Positions 1 to 11,270 of a stretch of 64,000 nt of DNA are shown piece by piece (the stretch's first letter is position 1; each line of letters begins with the position of its first letter). The notes under the pieces are model-generated. The model ran no database searches. It had not been told where the DNA came from and saw only the letters and a list, made by a program, of their open reading frames with translations. The position numbers and the translations under genes were made by a program. Origin of the DNA: Hydrogenophaga sp. GTDB lineage: Bacteria > Pseudomonadota > Gammaproteobacteria > Burkholderiales > Burkholderiaceae_C. Where the stretch lies: the NCBI RefSeq assembly GCF_030373225.1, contig NZ_JAUCZG010000013.1, forward strand, positions 1 through 64,000, in the 5' to 3' direction.

Positions 1-22
1 TCCCATGTCCAGACTCAGCTCG

Positions 23-145
23 TCAAGAAACAACCTCTTGACTCTTCACATCTAGCGACTGGCGCGCGATGACCGTCGCGCCGGCCAGGGCGACCACCGC
101 CCCGCCGACGACCCACCACCAGGAAACACGCCAGGGCTGCCGCAT
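23..145 (-). CDS. possible 40-residue single-pass membrane peptide
   Basis: A short reading frame of 40 codons starts with ATG 40 bases after the glgP stop and ends in TGA. The product has a basic, Trp-rich start (MRQPWRVSWWW), one hydrophobic segment at about residues 9-26, and a polar tail, so it could be a small inner-membrane peptide. It lies on the same strand as the glycogen operon and could be its last cistron. A perfect GC-rich hairpin (167-185) sits between it and glgP. I recognise no family. No strong ribosome site is visible, and short open frames are frequent in GC-rich DNA, so this is tentative. Confidence 0.3.
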   Translation of the reverse strand: MRQPWRVSWWWVVGGAVVALAGATVIARQSLDVKSQEVVS

Positions 146-166
146 GCGGCGGATTCTGGCACGCGG

Positions 167-185
167 CCCCGGCCGCAGGCCGGGG
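167..185 (-). other. perfect GC hairpin directly after the glgP stop
   Basis: The arms CCCCGGCC and GGCCGGGG pair perfectly over 8 bp with a 3-base loop, immediately after the glgP stop codon. No run of T follows on the minus strand, so this is not a canonical intrinsic terminator. It may stabilise the 3' end of the glg mRNA or weaken read-through into the small frame below it. Confidence 0.5.
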
Positions 186-2654
186 TCAGGGGAACAGCGG
201 CTTGACGTTCCAGATCTCGCTGGCGTATTCGCGGATGGTGCGGTCCGACGAGAAGGCGCCCATGCCGGCCACGTTCAGAACAGCGTGACGGGTCCATTCG
301 TCCGGGTTGCGGTAGAGCTCGTCGACCTTGTGCTGCGCGGCCAGGTAGTCGGTGTAGTCCGCCAGCAGCAGGTAGTAGTCGGACTCCAGCAGCGTGCGCG
401 TGATGTCCTGGAAACGTCCGGGCTCCTCGGGGCTGAAGGCGCCCTCGGCGATGCGGTCGATGGCGGTCTTGAGGTCGTAGTTGTGGTCGTAGTAACGGCG
501 CGGGTTGTAGCCGCTGGCGCGCAGCGCCGCGACCTGCTCGGTGCGGTGGCCGAAGATGAAGATGTGCTCGAGCCCCACGTGTTCGGCGATCTCGATGTTG
601 GCGCCGTCCCAGGTGCCGATGGTCAGCGCCCCGTTGAGCGCGAACTTCATGTTGCCGGTGCCCGAGGCCTCGGTGCCGGCGGTGGAGATCTGCTCGGAGA
701 GATCGGCGGCGGGAATGATCACCTCGGCCAGCGACACCCGGTAGTTGGGGATGAACACCACCTTGAGCCGGTCGCCCACGCGCTTGTCGTGGTTGACCAC
801 GCGCGCCACGTCGTTGATGAGCTTGATCACCAGCTTGGCCATGAAGTAGGCCGAAGCCGCCTTGCCGGCGAACACCACGGTGCGCGGCACCCAGTCGGCA
901 TGCGGGTGCGCCAGGATCTGCTGGTAGCGCGTGACCACATGCAGCACGTTGAGCAGCTGGCGCTTGTACTCGTGCATGCGCTTGACCTGCACGTCGAACA
1001 GGCTGGCCGGGTTCACCACCACGCCTGTCTCGGCCAGGATGCGATCGGCCAGCCGGCGCTTGTTCTGCGCCTTGGCTTGCTGGAAGGCGCTGACGAATTC
1101 GGGCTCGCTGGCCAGCGGGCGCAGCTGTTCCAGCTCGTCGAGGTTGCGCCGCCAGCTGGTGCCGATGCGCGCGTCGATCAGGCCAGCCAGCGGCGGGTTG
1201 GCCTGCGAGAGCCAGCGCCGCGGCGTGATGCCGTTGGTCTTGTTGCAGAAGCGCTCGGGGTAGAGCCGCGCGAAGTCGGCAAAGATGGTCTGCACCATCA
1301 GCTGGCTGTGCAGGGCCGACACGCCGTTGACCTTGTGGCTGGCCAGCACCGAGAGGTAGGCCATGCGCACGCGGCGCTGGCCGCGCTCGTCGATCAGCGA
1401 GACGCGGCGCAGCAGGTCGTTCTCGCCCGGGAAGCGCTCGTGCACCTCGGCCAGGAAGATCGCGTTGAGGTCGTAGATGATGCGCAGGTGCCGCGGCAGC
1501 AGCCGCCCCAGGATCTCCACCGGCCAGGTCTCCAGCGCCTCCTGCATGAGGGTGTGGTTGGTGTAGCTGAAGACCCGTTTGCAGATGCCCCAGGCGGTGT
1601 CCCAGTCCAGGCCCTGTTCGTCGACCAGCAGGCGCATCAGCTCGGGCACGGCCAGTGCCGGGTGGGTGTCGTTGAGGTGGATCGCCACACGGTCGGCGAA
1701 CAACGCGAAGTTGCCCTGGTGCTTGAGGAAGCGGCGCACGATGTCCTGCAGCGAGGCGCTGACGAAGAAGTACTCCTGGCGCAGCCGCAGCTCCTTGCCG
1801 TGCTCGGTGCTGTCGTCGGGGTAGAGCACGCGCGAGACGTTCTCCGATTCGTTCTTCGCCTCCACCGCCCGCATGTAGTCGCCCTTGTTGAAGGCGTCGA
1901 GGTTGATGCCGCTGGTGGCGCGTGCGGTCCACAGGCGCATGGTGGCCACGCTGCTGAGTTCGTGGCCGGGCACGCCGGTGTCGTAGGCGGTGGCGATCAC
2001 GTCGTCGGTGTCCAGCCAGCGCACCTGGCCTTCCGTCTGCAGCAGCCGCCCGCCGAACTGCACCGTGTAGCTGAATTCGGGGCGCATGAATTCCCAGGGA
2101 TTCCCGTTGACCAGCCAGTAGTCGGGCTCCTCGATCTGTCGGCCATCGACGATGCGTTGCGCGAACATGCCGTAGTCGTACCGGATGCCGTAGCCCATGC
2201 CGGGGATGCCCACCGTGGCCATGGAGTCGAGGAAACAGGCCGCCAGCCGACCCAGGCCACCGTTGCCCAGCCCGGCGTCGCTCTCCAGGTCGATCAGCGA
2301 ATCGAAATCAACGCCGAGCTGGGTGCAGGCGGTGCGGGCCTCGTCCAGGATGCCGACCGAGAGCAGGGCGTTGGTGAGCGCGCGCCCGGTGAGGAATTCC
2401 ATCGACAGGTAGTACACGCGCTTGGCGTCGTGGTCCTGCGACGTGGCCAGGGTCTCGCGCCAGCGGTGCATCATGCGGTCGCGCACGGCGTGGAACAGGG
2501 CAAACAGCCAGTCGCGCCGGGTCGCCGAGCGCGGGTCGCGGCCGACCGAATAGATCAACCGGTTGGCGATCGACTTGCGCAGGGCGTCCACGCTGTTGTC
2601 CATCTGGTCGTATTCGAACGCAACGGTTTCGGAGGTGGGCTCGGTGTGGTTCAT
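186..2654 (-). CDS. glgP: glycogen/starch/alpha-glucan phosphorylase
   Basis: This enzyme (822 aa) removes glucose units from the non-reducing ends of glycogen as glucose 1-phosphate, in the cytoplasm, using pyridoxal phosphate. The length matches the family (about 815 aa). Visible signatures include YYLSMEFLTGR and GNGGLGRLAACFLDSMAT near the N-terminus, and the pyridoxal-phosphate lysine region GTGNMKFALNGALTIGTWDG near residues 660-680. The ATG at 2654 begins MNHTEPTSETVAFEYD. Upstream in-frame codons have no family similarity. It is the last large gene of the minus-strand glycogen operon, 67 bases after glgA, so the synthetic and degradative genes are co-transcribed. The assignment is secure. 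Confidence 0.96.
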   Translation of the reverse strand: MNHTEPTSETVAFEYDQMDNSVDALRKSIANRLIYSVGRDPRSATRRDWLFALFHAVRDRMMHRWRETLATSQDHDAKRVYYLSMEFLTGRALTNALLSVGILDEARTACTQLGVDFDSLIDLESDAGLGNGGLGRLAACFLDSMATVGIPGMGYGIRYDYGMFAQRIVDGRQIEEPDYWLVNGNPWEFMRPEFSYTVQFGGRLLQTEGQVRWLDTDDVIATAYDTGVPGHELSSVATMRLWTARATSGINLDAFNKGDYMRAVEAKNESENVSRVLYPDDSTEHGKELRLRQEYFFVSASLQDIVRRFLKHQGNFALFADRVAIHLNDTHPALAVPELMRLLVDEQGLDWDTAWGICKRVFSYTNHTLMQEALETWPVEILGRLLPRHLRIIYDLNAIFLAEVHERFPGENDLLRRVSLIDERGQRRVRMAYLSVLASHKVNGVSALHSQLMVQTIFADFARLYPERFCNKTNGITPRRWLSQANPPLAGLIDARIGTSWRRNLDELEQLRPLASEPEFVSAFQQAKAQNKRRLADRILAETGVVVNPASLFDVQVKRMHEYKRQLLNVLHVVTRYQQILAHPHADWVPRTVVFAGKAASAYFMAKLVIKLINDVARVVNHDKRVGDRLKVVFIPNYRVSLAEVIIPAADLSEQISTAGTEASGTGNMKFALNGALTIGTWDGANIEIAEHVGLEHIFIFGHRTEQVAALRASGYNPRRYYDHNYDLKTAIDRIAEGAFSPEEPGRFQDITRTLLESDYYLLLADYTDYLAAQHKVDELYRNPDEWTRHAVLNVAGMGAFSSDRTIREYASEIWNVKPLFP

Positions 2655-2721
2655 GGCATCGGGCGTGGCGGGGGTTGTCCGGGAGGGTGCTGAAAGACTG
2701 AAGCAATAACCGTGCAGGCGA

Positions 2722-4242
2722 TCAGGGGTCGACCGCGTCCGGCAGGACGGAGGCGTAGACGCGAAGGTAGTCGCTGGCCGCGCGAGGCCAGCCAAAGCGC
2801 AGCGCCATGGCATGGCGCTGAACGCTGCGCCAATCGGCGGCCCGGCGCTGCAGTGCAAACGCCCGGCGCAACGCGCCCAGCAGGCTGGGCACATCGAGGT
2901 CTTGAAAGACGAAACCGTTGGCGCTGCCGTCGTCCAGATGCTCCAGGCTGCAGTCGACCACGGTGTCGGCCAGTCCACCCACTGCCCGCACCAGCGGCAG
3001 GGTGCCGTAACGCAGGCCGTAGAGCTGGGTCAGTCCACAGGGCTCGAAGCGCGAGGGCAACAGGATCACGTCGGCCCCGGCAATGACGCCGTGCGCCAGC
3101 GCTTCGTCGTAGCCCACGGTCAGCGCGACCTGGCCCGGGTGGCGCCGCACGCAGTCGCGCAGCGCCTGCTCGATGGCGGCATCGCCCGACCCCAGCACCG
3201 CGAGCTGGCCACCGCGTTGCACCAGGTCGTCCACCACCGCGGGCAGCAGGTGCAGGCCTTTTTGTTCGGTCAGGCGGCTCACCACCGAGAACAGCAAGGC
3301 GTCGGCGCGGGGTTCCAGTCCCATGCGCTGCTGCAGCCGGGCCTTGGCCAGGACCTTGCCCTGCAGGTGGTCGGCATCGAAGCCGGGCTGCACCAGCGGG
3401 TCGGTCAGCGGGTTCCAGACCGCGTCGTCCACCCCGTTGAGGATGCCGTGCAGCTGTGCCTGGCGCTGGCGCAGCACACCGTCGAGTCCGCAGCCCTGCT
3501 CGGCGCCGGTGATCTCGCGTGCGTAGGTCGGGCTCACGGTGGTGATGGCGTCGCTGTACTTGAGCGCCGCCTTCATGAAGCTGATCTGTCCGTGGAATTC
3601 CAGTCCCTGCACATGGAAGAGCCCGTCGGGCAGGCCCAGGCGGGGACGCAGGCTGGCGTCGAAGACACCCTGGTAGGCCAGGTTGTGCACGGTGAACACG
3701 GTCGCCGGCCGGGGTTCGGCCGGCCGCGCGAGTTCGTGCAGGTAGGCAAACGCCAGACCGGTGTGCCAGTCGTGCCCGTGCACCACGTCGGGCCGCCAGC
3801 CGGCGTCCAGCCCGTTGCCGAGCAGGGCGGCCGCCCAGCCCAGCCAGGCGAACTGTTCGGCGCTGTCGGGCCAGGGCTGGCCGTGTTCGTCCAGATAGGG
3901 GTTGCCGGCGCGCTGGTACAGGCCGGGCGCATGCAACAGCCACACCGGCATGTCGCTCTCGGTGATGCGGCCGGCCTGCAGCCAGGGCGTGGGGCCGTGG
4001 GCGGTGGACAGTTGCGGACCCAGGCCCGCTGGCAGGCCGGGGCTGCCGCCCGCCGGCACCAGCAGGGTCGGACCCTCGGGCGTGACGCCGGCGACCAGGC
4101 CGGGGAAGGCCGGCAGCAGCAGCCGCACGTCGGCCCCCCGGGCCACCAGCGCCGGGGGCAGGCCGGCGCTCACATCGGCCAGTCCGCCCGTCTTGAGCAG
4201 CGGGAAGAGCTCCGAGCAGACGTAGAGAACCTTGAGGGTCAT
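2722..4242 (-). CDS. glgA: glycogen synthase (ADP-glucose type)
   Basis: GlgA (506 aa, GT5 family) transfers glucose from ADP-glucose to the growing alpha-1,4-glucan. The N-terminal KTGGLADV motif (residues 17-24) is the ADP-glucose-binding KxGGL site. The C-terminal lobe shows [19 protein letters not shown] with the catalytic glutamate, followed by GGLADTV. The start ATG overlaps the glgC stop as ATGA, which implies translational coupling and fixes the start. The length is close to E. coli GlgA (477 aa) with a slightly longer C-terminus. The substrate is supplied by GlgC, encoded just upstream. Confidence 0.96.
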   Translation of the reverse strand: MTLKVLYVCSELFPLLKTGGLADVSAGLPPALVARGADVRLLLPAFPGLVAGVTPEGPTLLVPAGGSPGLPAGLGPQLSTAHGPTPWLQAGRITESDMPVWLLHAPGLYQRAGNPYLDEHGQPWPDSAEQFAWLGWAAALLGNGLDAGWRPDVVHGHDWHTGLAFAYLHELARPAEPRPATVFTVHNLAYQGVFDASLRPRLGLPDGLFHVQGLEFHGQISFMKAALKYSDAITTVSPTYAREITGAEQGCGLDGVLRQRQAQLHGILNGVDDAVWNPLTDPLVQPGFDADHLQGKVLAKARLQQRMGLEPRADALLFSVVSRLTEQKGLHLLPAVVDDLVQRGGQLAVLGSGDAAIEQALRDCVRRHPGQVALTVGYDEALAHGVIAGADVILLPSRFEPCGLTQLYGLRYGTLPLVRAVGGLADTVVDCSLEHLDDGSANGFVFQDLDVPSLLGALRRAFALQRRAADWRSVQRHAMALRFGWPRAASDYLRVYASVLPDAVDP

Positions 4243-5498
4243 TGCAGTTTTTCGAGCATTTCGCGGGTGACGAGCACGATGCCGCTGGGCGTGCGGAAAA
4301 AGCGGCGTTCGTCGTCGGCCGCGTCCACCCCGATCTTCATGCCCGGGGGAATCACACAGCCGTTGTCGATCACCACCTTGTGCAGCTCGCAACCCCGCCC
4401 GATGTCGACCTCGGGCAGGATGACCGACTCTTCCACCGACGCATAGGAGTGCACCCGCACGCGCGAGAACAGCACCGAGCGGCGCACCAGCGCGCCCGAG
4501 ATGATGCAGCCGCCCGAGACCAGCGAGTCCACCGCCGCGCCGCGGCGCCCGTCGTCGTCGAAGACGAACTTGGCCGGCGGCAGCTGTTCCTGGTAGGTCC
4601 AGATCGGCCATTCGCGGTCGTACATGTCGAGTTCGGGAATGGTGTTGGTGAGATCGAGGTTGGCGGCCCAGTAGGCGTCCACCGTGCCCACGTCGCGCCA
4701 GTAGGCCGGTGCTTCGGGCGCGCTCTTCACGCAGGACAGGCCGAACGGGTGGGCGGCGGCGTCGCCGGCGGCCACCATGGCCGGGATGATGTCCCGGCCG
4801 AAATCGCGGCTGGAGCCCGGCGTGTCTGCATCGCGTTTGAGCGCTTCGAACAGGTGCTCGGTGTTGAACACGTACACGCCCATGCTGGCCAGTGCCACCT
4901 CGGGGTTGCCGGGCATGTGCGGCGGCCTGGCCGGCTTCTCCAGGAACTGCACGATGTTGCGCTCGGCGTCGATGTCCATCACGCCGAAGGCCGTGGCCTC
5001 GGCCAGCGGCACCTCGACGCAGGCCACGGTGCACTTTTTCCCCAGCGCCACGTGGTCGGCGATCAGGGTGGCGTAGTCCATCTTGTAGATGTGGTCGCCC
5101 GCGAGCACCAGGATGTACTCGGGCTTGTGCGAACGCAGGATGTCCAGGTTCTGGTAGACCGCGTCGGCCGTGCCGAGGTACCAGCTCTCGTCGTCCATGC
5201 GCTGCTGGGCCGGCAGCAGGTCGATGAACTCGTTGAACTCGTTGCGCAGGAAGCTCCAGCCGCGCTGCAGGTGGCGCAACAGGCTGTGCGACTTGTACTG
5301 GGTGAGCACGCCGATGCGGCGCACGCCCGAGTTGAGGCAGTTGGACAGCGCAAAGTCGACGATGCGGAACTTGCCGCCGAAATACACCGCGGGCTTGGCG
5401 CGTCGGTCGGTCAGGGCGTGCAGGCGCGAGCCCCGCCCGCCGGCGAGTACCAGGGCAACGGTGCGGCGGGCCAGTTGCTGGGGCGAGGTCTTTTCCAT
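4239..5498 (-). CDS. glgC: glucose-1-phosphate adenylyltransferase (ADP-glucose pyrophosphorylase)
   Basis: GlgC (419 aa) makes ADP-glucose from ATP and glucose 1-phosphate, the committed and usually allosterically controlled step of glycogen synthesis. The N-terminal nucleotidyltransferase domain shows [20 protein letters not shown] and [19 protein letters not shown]. The middle has [12 protein letters not shown], and the C-terminal part has the left-handed beta-helix repeats ([18 protein letters not shown]). It starts at ATG 5498 after an 82-base gap from malQ, which could hold an internal promoter, though I see no clear hexamers. The stop overlaps the glgA start. Confidence 0.97.
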   Translation of the reverse strand: MEKTSPQQLARRTVALVLAGGRGSRLHALTDRRAKPAVYFGGKFRIVDFALSNCLNSGVRRIGVLTQYKSHSLLRHLQRGWSFLRNEFNEFIDLLPAQQRMDDESWYLGTADAVYQNLDILRSHKPEYILVLAGDHIYKMDYATLIADHVALGKKCTVACVEVPLAEATAFGVMDIDAERNIVQFLEKPARPPHMPGNPEVALASMGVYVFNTEHLFEALKRDADTPGSSRDFGRDIIPAMVAAGDAAAHPFGLSCVKSAPEAPAYWRDVGTVDAYWAANLDLTNTIPELDMYDREWPIWTYQEQLPPAKFVFDDDGRRGAAVDSLVSGGCIISGALVRRSVLFSRVRVHSYASVEESVILPEVDIGRGCELHKVVIDNGCVIPPGMKIGVDAADDERRFFRTPSGIVLVTREMLEKLQ

Positions 5499-5580
5499 GT
5501 CTGTCTCCGGTGGTGTGGGGGCGGGTGCGTCTTGCTGCGCACTGGCACATTGAAACGGGAATCGGTGACGCTGTCGCGGT

Positions 5581-7086
5581 TCAGGGTATTCGACCGTGCG
5601 CCCGCGTCATGGCCAGCAGACGCTCTGCCGGGCGGTGATCGATCTGGCGCCAGTCGAAGCGCCATTCCCAGCAGCCCACCGCCTGGCCGGGCGTGTTCAT
5701 GCGGTGTTTGCCGTCCAGACCCACCACGTCCTGGAACGGCAGCACCAGCGTGTTGGCCACCGACTGCGAGAGCGCGGTGATCATCGTCCAGTGCGGCTCG
5801 GTGTCCACCGCCGGTCCCAGATAGGCCCTGGCCACCGTCTTCTCGTGGCTGGACGCCGCGCGCCACCAGCCCAGCGTGGTGTCGTTGTCGTGCGTGCCGG
5901 TGTAGGCCACGCAGTCGCGCTCCAGGTTGTGCGGCAGGTAGGGGTTGCCCGGCCCGCCGCCAAAGGCGAACTGCAGGATGCGCATGCCCGGGAAGCCGCA
6001 GGCTTCGCGCAGCTCGGTCACCTCGGGTGTGATCAGGCCCAGGTCTTCCGCGATGATGGCCAGCGGGCCGAGTTCGCGCTGCAGCTCGGTGAAAAACGGC
6101 AGGCCCGGGCCGCCCTGCCAGCGCCCGGCCACCGCGGTGGGTTCGAGGGCCGGGATTTCCCAGTGCGCCTCAAAGCCGCGAAAGTGGTCCAGCCGCACCA
6201 CGTCGACCTGCTGGAACAGGTGCGCGACGCGGTCCTTCCACCAGCGGTAACCGTTTTGCGCCATCACCGGCCAGTTGTAGAGCGGATTGCCCCAGCGCTG
6301 GCCGGTGGCGCTGAAGTAGTCGGGTGGCACACCGGCCACCACCTCGGGTTCGAAGTCGTCGCCCAGCAGGAACTGCCGGGTGTGGGCCCAGACGTCGGCG
6401 CTGTGGTGCGCGACGAAGATCGGCGCGTCTCCCACCACCTGCACGCCCCTCTGGCGGGCGTAGGTGCGCAGGGCCTGCCACTGCACCCAGAAGCGCCACT
6501 GGACGAACTGCCAGAAACCCAGCGCCTTGGGCGAGTGCTGGCGCACCTCGTCGAGCGCCGCCGGGTCGCGCTGTGCCAGCGGCGCGGGCCACTGCGGCCA
6601 GCTGCCGATGTGGCGTTCGCTCAGCACCATGAAGAGGGCGTAGTCGTCGAGCCAGTGGGCGTGCTCGGTGCAGAAGGCGGCCAGCGCTTCGCGGCAGTCG
6701 GTGCTGGTGCGCTGGCTGAAGCCGTCCCAGGCCTTGCGCAGGCACGCCATGCGCCAGGGGCCCACGCGCGCGAAGTCGCAGCGGTGGTGGTCGAAGCCCT
6801 GGCTGGGCATCCAGGGCAGCCAGCCCATCTGCACCAGGTCGTCGAGATCGACCATCAGCGGGCTGCCGGCAAAGGCCGACACGCTCTGGTAGGGCGAGTT
6901 GCCCGGCCCGGCGGGCGACAGCGGCAGGATCTGCCACATCGACTGCCCGGCCGAGGCCAGCCAGTCGACGAAATGGCGCGCACCGATGCCGAGGTCGCCC
7001 GAGCCGTGGGGGCCGGGCAGGCTGGTGATGTGCAGCAACACGCCGCTGGTGCGGCGCGACAGAAAGGGGTGCATGGCGGTGTTCAT
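5581..7086 (-). CDS. malQ: 4-alpha-glucanotransferase (amylomaltase)
   Basis: MalQ (501 aa, GH77) disproportionates malto-oligosaccharides, recycling the short chains released by debranching. Motifs are [16 protein letters not shown] at the N-terminus, [16 protein letters not shown] containing the nucleophile aspartate, [11 protein letters not shown] with the acid/base glutamate, and [14 protein letters not shown]. The chosen ATG ([12 protein letters not shown]) overlaps the glgX stop as ATGA. It sits between glgX and glgC, so debranching, disproportionation and ADP-glucose synthesis are encoded together. The length is typical of plain bacterial amylomaltases without extra carbohydrate-binding domains. 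Confidence 0.95.
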   Translation of the reverse strand: MNTAMHPFLSRRTSGVLLHITSLPGPHGSGDLGIGARHFVDWLASAGQSMWQILPLSPAGPGNSPYQSVSAFAGSPLMVDLDDLVQMGWLPWMPSQGFDHHRCDFARVGPWRMACLRKAWDGFSQRTSTDCREALAAFCTEHAHWLDDYALFMVLSERHIGSWPQWPAPLAQRDPAALDEVRQHSPKALGFWQFVQWRFWVQWQALRTYARQRGVQVVGDAPIFVAHHSADVWAHTRQFLLGDDFEPEVVAGVPPDYFSATGQRWGNPLYNWPVMAQNGYRWWKDRVAHLFQQVDVVRLDHFRGFEAHWEIPALEPTAVAGRWQGGPGLPFFTELQRELGPLAIIAEDLGLITPEVTELREACGFPGMRILQFAFGGGPGNPYLPHNLERDCVAYTGTHDNDTTLGWWRAASSHEKTVARAYLGPAVDTEPHWTMITALSQSVANTLVLPFQDVVGLDGKHRMNTPGQAVGCWEWRFDWRQIDHRPAERLLAMTRAHGRIP

Positions 7087-9266
7087 GTGGGAGCCACGGG
7101 CGTGCCGCCGGCTGCATGCAAGCCCTGGACCAGCACCCACACGCTGGCCTCGTGCAGGGCCAGTTGGCCTGTGACGGTGTCGGCGACCTCGCCCGGCCGC
7201 ACCGCACAGCCGCGCGCGCTGTCCAGCAGCACGCGCCAGTCGCCGGGAGGCAGTTGCAGGCGGCAGCTGCCATGGTCGCCGTGCCAGACCAGCAGCAGTC
7301 GCTCGTGCGCGGGCGCGCCGCCCTCGCCCACGGTGATCAGGGCCGTGAGCGTGTGGCGGTCGCGGGCCTGCCACGCCTCGTCACGCATGGGCCGGGCGTC
7401 GGTGTCGAGCCAGGCGATGTCGGGCTCGCTGCCCTGGCCGGTGAACCAGCGCGCATGGCGCAGGCCGGCGTGCCGTTGCCTCAGGGCGGAGAGCCGGGCC
7501 ACGAAGTCGGTGAGTTCGGTGTCCGCACCGGCCCAGTCCAGCCAGGTGGTCGGGTTGTCCTGACAGTAGCTGTTGTTGTTGCCTTGCTGGCTGTGTCCGA
7601 GTTCGTCGCCCGAGAGCAGCTGCGGTGTGCCCTGTGCGCAGAACAGCGTGGCCAGCAGGGCACGGCGCCAGACCCGGCGGCGGTGCAGCACCACCGGATC
7701 GTCGGTGGCGCCTTCCACCCCGCCGTTGGCGCTGAGGTTGTGGCCATGGCCGTCGCGGTTGTTCTCGCCGTTGGCCTGGTTGTGCTTGTGCCGGTGGGCG
7801 GTCAGGTCGGCCAGGTTGAAGCCGTCGTGCGCGGTGACCATGTTGACGCTGGCCGCAGGCAGTCGCTGGCGCCGGGGCTCGTTGAACAGGTCGCCGCTGG
7901 CGCAGACCCGGGTGGCGAGCTCGCCGCGCGTGCCGTGGTGGCCGAGCCAGAAGGCGCGCACGCCGTCGCGGAAGCGGTCGTTCCACTCCAGCCAGCCGGC
8001 CTCGAAGCCACCGACGTGGTAGCCGTCGGGCCCGATGTCCCAAGGCTCGGCGATCAGGCGCACCTGGCGCAGCACCGGGTCCTGCGCCATGGCGCTGAGC
8101 AGCGCGCTGCGCGGGTTGAAGGCATGGCCCAGAGCCGCGTCACGGCCCAGCGAGACCGCGAGGTCGAAGCGGAAACCGTCCACGCCGAAGGCCTGCACCC
8201 ACCAGCGCAGGCTGTCCAGCACCCACTGCTGCACGCGCGGCTCGCTGAACGCCAGGCTGTTGCCGGTGCCGCTGAAGTTGTGCGGCACGCCGTGTTCGCG
8301 CAGCGCGTACCAGCGGGCGTGGCCCAGCCCGCGCCAGCTCAGCGTGGGACCGTCCAGATCGCTCTCGGCCGTGTGGTTGTAGACCACGTCGAGCACCACC
8401 TCGATGCCGGCGCGGTGCAGCGTGTCGACCATCTGGCGGAACTCGGCACGCACGGCGCTGGCCTCCGCACCGCTGGCCGGGGCCCGCCCACCGGTGGCGG
8501 CTGCGTAGCCTGGATCGGGTGCGAACGCGTTGAGGGTGTTGTAGCCCCAGTGGTTGCTCAGGCCGCGCTCGATCAGGTGGCGCTCGCTGATGTGCTGGTG
8601 CACCGGCAGCAGGCACACGGTGGTGATGCCCAGGCGCTGCAGGTGCTTCACCACGGCGGGGTGGGCCAGCCCCCGGTAGCTGCCGCGCTGATCGTCGGGC
8701 ACCTCGGGGTGCCGGCGCGTGAGGGCCTTCACATGGGCCTCGAGGATCACCACGCGGTCGCCGGCGATGACCGGGCGCGCAGCGATGGCCCGGCCGGCGT
8801 CGAGTTCGGCCTGCGCATCCACCACCACGCAGCGGGGCATGTGGGCTGCGTTGTCTGCCGGGTCGGGCTGGTGTTCGCCGCCGGCCTGGTCGGGATGCAG
8901 CGGGTCGGCACGGCGGTGGCCGGTCTGCAGCGCCAGGCGTTCGGTGTCACCCGCCAGCGCCAGCGCCCAGGGGTCGAGCAGCAGGCGCGCCGGGTTGAAC
9001 CGGTGGCCGGCCTCGGGCCGCCACGGGCCGCTGGCGCGCAGGCCGTAGAGCTGGCCCGCGCCCACGCCGGCCACGAAGGCCGCCCACACGCCGTCGCCCG
9101 CGGGCCGCAGCGCCACGCGGCGGTGTTCGGCGGCTTCGCCGGCCTCGAACAGACAGACCTCCACCCCGTGGGCGTCGGGCGCCCAGACCGAGAAGTGCAC
9201 GCCGTCCTGGCCACCCAGCTGGCACGGGTGCGCACCCAGCGCAGGAGAGCCGCAGGGGGGCGTCAT
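7083..9266 (-). CDS. glgX: glycogen debranching enzyme
   Basis: GlgX (727 aa, GH13 isoamylase-type) hydrolyses alpha-1,6 branches of phosphorylase-limited glycogen. An N-terminal CBM48-like domain ([18 protein letters not shown]) precedes the catalytic barrel, which shows [24 protein letters not shown] with the nucleophile aspartate, LIAEPWDIG with the catalytic glutamate, and [12 protein letters not shown]. The ATG at 9266 overlaps the glgB stop as ATGA. The size is a little above E. coli GlgX (657 aa). It works with GlgP, which stalls near branch points, and MalQ, which uses the released oligosaccharides. Confidence 0.95.
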   Translation of the reverse strand: MTPPCGSPALGAHPCQLGGQDGVHFSVWAPDAHGVEVCLFEAGEAAEHRRVALRPAGDGVWAAFVAGVGAGQLYGLRASGPWRPEAGHRFNPARLLLDPWALALAGDTERLALQTGHRRADPLHPDQAGGEHQPDPADNAAHMPRCVVVDAQAELDAGRAIAARPVIAGDRVVILEAHVKALTRRHPEVPDDQRGSYRGLAHPAVVKHLQRLGITTVCLLPVHQHISERHLIERGLSNHWGYNTLNAFAPDPGYAAATGGRAPASGAEASAVRAEFRQMVDTLHRAGIEVVLDVVYNHTAESDLDGPTLSWRGLGHARWYALREHGVPHNFSGTGNSLAFSEPRVQQWVLDSLRWWVQAFGVDGFRFDLAVSLGRDAALGHAFNPRSALLSAMAQDPVLRQVRLIAEPWDIGPDGYHVGGFEAGWLEWNDRFRDGVRAFWLGHHGTRGELATRVCASGDLFNEPRRQRLPAASVNMVTAHDGFNLADLTAHRHKHNQANGENNRDGHGHNLSANGGVEGATDDPVVLHRRRVWRRALLATLFCAQGTPQLLSGDELGHSQQGNNNSYCQDNPTTWLDWAGADTELTDFVARLSALRQRHAGLRHARWFTGQGSEPDIAWLDTDARPMRDEAWQARDRHTLTALITVGEGGAPAHERLLLVWHGDHGSCRLQLPPGDWRVLLDSARGCAVRPGEVADTVTGQLALHEASVWVLVQGLHAAGGTPVAPT

Positions 9267-11188
9267 GCCGGCTCTGGCTGGAGCCACAAAACGGCCAGCG
9301 GGGGCAGCGTCAACGCGGCCGACCAGCGCTGGCCGTGCTGCGCCAGATCGTCGGCCAGCACCCGGCCGTGGTTGCCCACGTTGCTGCCGCCGTAGTGGCT
9401 GGAATCGGTGTTGAGCCGCTCCTGCCAGTGGCCGCCGTGGGGCAGACCCACCCGGTAGCCGTGTCGCACCATCGGGGTGAGGTTGGCGACCACCACCACC
9501 GTGTCTTCCAGCGCGTGGCCGTAGCGGGCGAACGCCAGCACCGAATGCTCTGCATCGTCCACCACCAGCCACTGGAAGCTGTAGGTGTCGGTGTCGCGCG
9601 CGTGCAGGGCCGGTGCGCTGCGGTAGATGTGGTTGAGATCGCGCACCAGGTGCTGCACCCCGGCGTGCGCCGGGTCGTCCAGCAGCTGCCAGGGCAACTC
9701 GGCGTCGTGGTTCCACTCGCCCGGCTGGGCCAGCTCGGCGCCCATGAAGAGCAGCTTCTTGCCCGGGTGGGCGTACATCCAGGCATAGAGCGCACGCAGG
9801 TTGGCCAGCTGCTGCCAGCGGTCGCCCGCCATCTTGTTCAGCAGCGAACCCTTGCCGTGCACCACCTCGTCGTGCGAGAGCGGCAGCACATGGTCTTCGG
9901 TGTGCGCGTACATCAGCGAGAAGGTCAGCTTGTTGTGGTGCCAGCGCCGGTGGATCGGGTCGAGGGCAAAGTACGACAGGGTGTCGTGCATCCAGCCCAT
10001 GTTCCATTTGTGGTCGAAGCCCAGCCCGCCCTCGGCCACCGGACCGGTCACGCGCGGGAAGGCGGTGGATTCTTCGGCGAAGGTGGTGGCGCGCGGCGCT
10101 TCCTGCTGCAGCACCTCGTGCACCTGGCGCAGGAAGGCAATGGCCTCGAGGTTCTCGCGGCCGCCGTGTTCGTTGGGCACCCACTCGCCGGGCGGACGGC
10201 TGTAGTCGCGGTAGAGCATCGAGGCCACCGCATCCACGCGCAGGCCGTCGACGCCGTACTGCTCGACCCAGAACAGCGCATTGCCGACCAGGAAGTTGCG
10301 CACCTCGAAACGCCCGAAGTTGTAGATGAGGGTGTTCCAGTCGCGGTGGAAGCCTTCGCGCGGGTCGGCGTGCTCGTACAGCGCCGTGCCGTCGAAACGG
10401 GCCAGCGCGTGTTCATCGGCGGGAAAGTGGGCCGGCACCCAGTCGAGGATGAGCTTCAGCCCGGCGGCGTGGGCGGCCTGCACGAAACGACGGAACGACG
10501 CGGGCGAGCCGTGGCGCGCGGTGGGGGCGTACAGGCCGGTGGGCTGGTAACCCCAGGAAGCGTAGAACGGGTGCTCGCTGACCGGCATCAGCTCCAGGTG
10601 GGTGAAACCGAGTTCCACCGCGTAGGGCACGAGGTGGGTGGTGAGGTCGTCCCAGGTGGGCACGGTGTGCACGCCGTCCGGGCGGCGCCACGAGCCCGCA
10701 TGCACCTCGTAGATGGTCATCGGCAGATCGGTGCGTTCGTGCGCCGCACCCCCGCGGTCGGCCGGCGGGCGCAGCGGTTCGCACACGCGGGCCGCGTTGC
10801 CCGGCGGCAGTTCGGTCTCGCGGGCATAGGGGTCGGACTTGAAGACATGGCGCCCGTCGCTGCCCTGCACCTCGAACTTGTACCAGTCGCCCACCGCCGC
10901 ACCGGGCACGAACAACTCCCACACGCCGCATTCGGGGCGCAGGCGCATCGGTTGTGGCCGCCATTGGTTGAAGTCGCCCACCAGTCCCACCTGCCGCGCG
11001 TGCGGTGCCCACACCGCGAAGGCGGTGCCGGTCTGTCCGTCCAGGGTGGTGGGGTGGGCCCCGAGCTTCTGCCAGGGGCGCAGGTGCCGGCCTTCGGCCA
11101 GCAGCCAGACGTCGGTCTCGCCGAGCCAGAAGCTGCCCTGGGCGGGGGCTGTCGATGGGGTTGGGGGTGGGGTTGGCGTGATGGTCAT
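9263..11188 (-). CDS. glgB: 1,4-alpha-glucan branching enzyme
   Basis: GlgB (641 aa from the ATG at 11188) forms alpha-1,6 branches in glycogen. The CBM48 domain ([17 protein letters not shown]) is followed by the GH13 barrel with [25 protein letters not shown] (nucleophile), [10 protein letters not shown] (acid/base) and [18 protein letters not shown]. It lacks the extra N-terminal module of E. coli GlgB, which explains the shorter length. The start is uncertain: in-frame starts also exist at 11212 and 11251, but the extra residues are low-complexity and the last would run into the divergent transporter gene. It is the first gene of the glycogen operon. Confidence 0.94.
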   Translation of the reverse strand: MTITPTPPPTPSTAPAQGSFWLGETDVWLLAEGRHLRPWQKLGAHPTTLDGQTGTAFAVWAPHARQVGLVGDFNQWRPQPMRLRPECGVWELFVPGAAVGDWYKFEVQGSDGRHVFKSDPYARETELPPGNAARVCEPLRPPADRGGAAHERTDLPMTIYEVHAGSWRRPDGVHTVPTWDDLTTHLVPYAVELGFTHLELMPVSEHPFYASWGYQPTGLYAPTARHGSPASFRRFVQAAHAAGLKLILDWVPAHFPADEHALARFDGTALYEHADPREGFHRDWNTLIYNFGRFEVRNFLVGNALFWVEQYGVDGLRVDAVASMLYRDYSRPPGEWVPNEHGGRENLEAIAFLRQVHEVLQQEAPRATTFAEESTAFPRVTGPVAEGGLGFDHKWNMGWMHDTLSYFALDPIHRRWHHNKLTFSLMYAHTEDHVLPLSHDEVVHGKGSLLNKMAGDRWQQLANLRALYAWMYAHPGKKLLFMGAELAQPGEWNHDAELPWQLLDDPAHAGVQHLVRDLNHIYRSAPALHARDTDTYSFQWLVVDDAEHSVLAFARYGHALEDTVVVVANLTPMVRHGYRVGLPHGGHWQERLNTDSSHYGGSNVGNHGRVLADDLAQHGQRWSAALTLPPLAVLWLQPEPA

Positions 11189-11270
11189 GTTCGGGGTCGG
11201 GCGTCCCATTCTGTCACTGCCTGCGCCGCGGTCCGGCATTTCCTTGAGCATGGTGGAAGACAATCAGCCC
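11189..11270. promoter_or_regulatory. divergent promoter region of the glycogen operon and the CDF transporter
   Basis: These 82 bases separate the divergent starts of glgB and the cation transporter. On the plus strand GACAAT (11259-11264) lies exactly six bases before the transporter ATG, consistent with a leaderless transcript. On the minus strand CAGAAT lies about 19 bases before the chosen glgB ATG and could be its -10. No good -35 hexamer is apparent for either. Confidence 0.4.

Noticed and set aside
69..2693. An 874-codon open frame on the plus strand opposite glgP, and similar very long frames opposite or overlapping most genes.
   Set aside because: These arise from the GC-rich third-codon bias of the true genes; their translations are low-complexity, rich in Arg/Ala/His/Pro, and match no family.
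11189..11263. N-terminal extension of GlgB to a TTG at 11263 or ATG at 11251.
   Set aside because: It would overlap the divergent transporter's start region and adds only low-complexity residues; ATG 11188 gives a normal branching enzyme.
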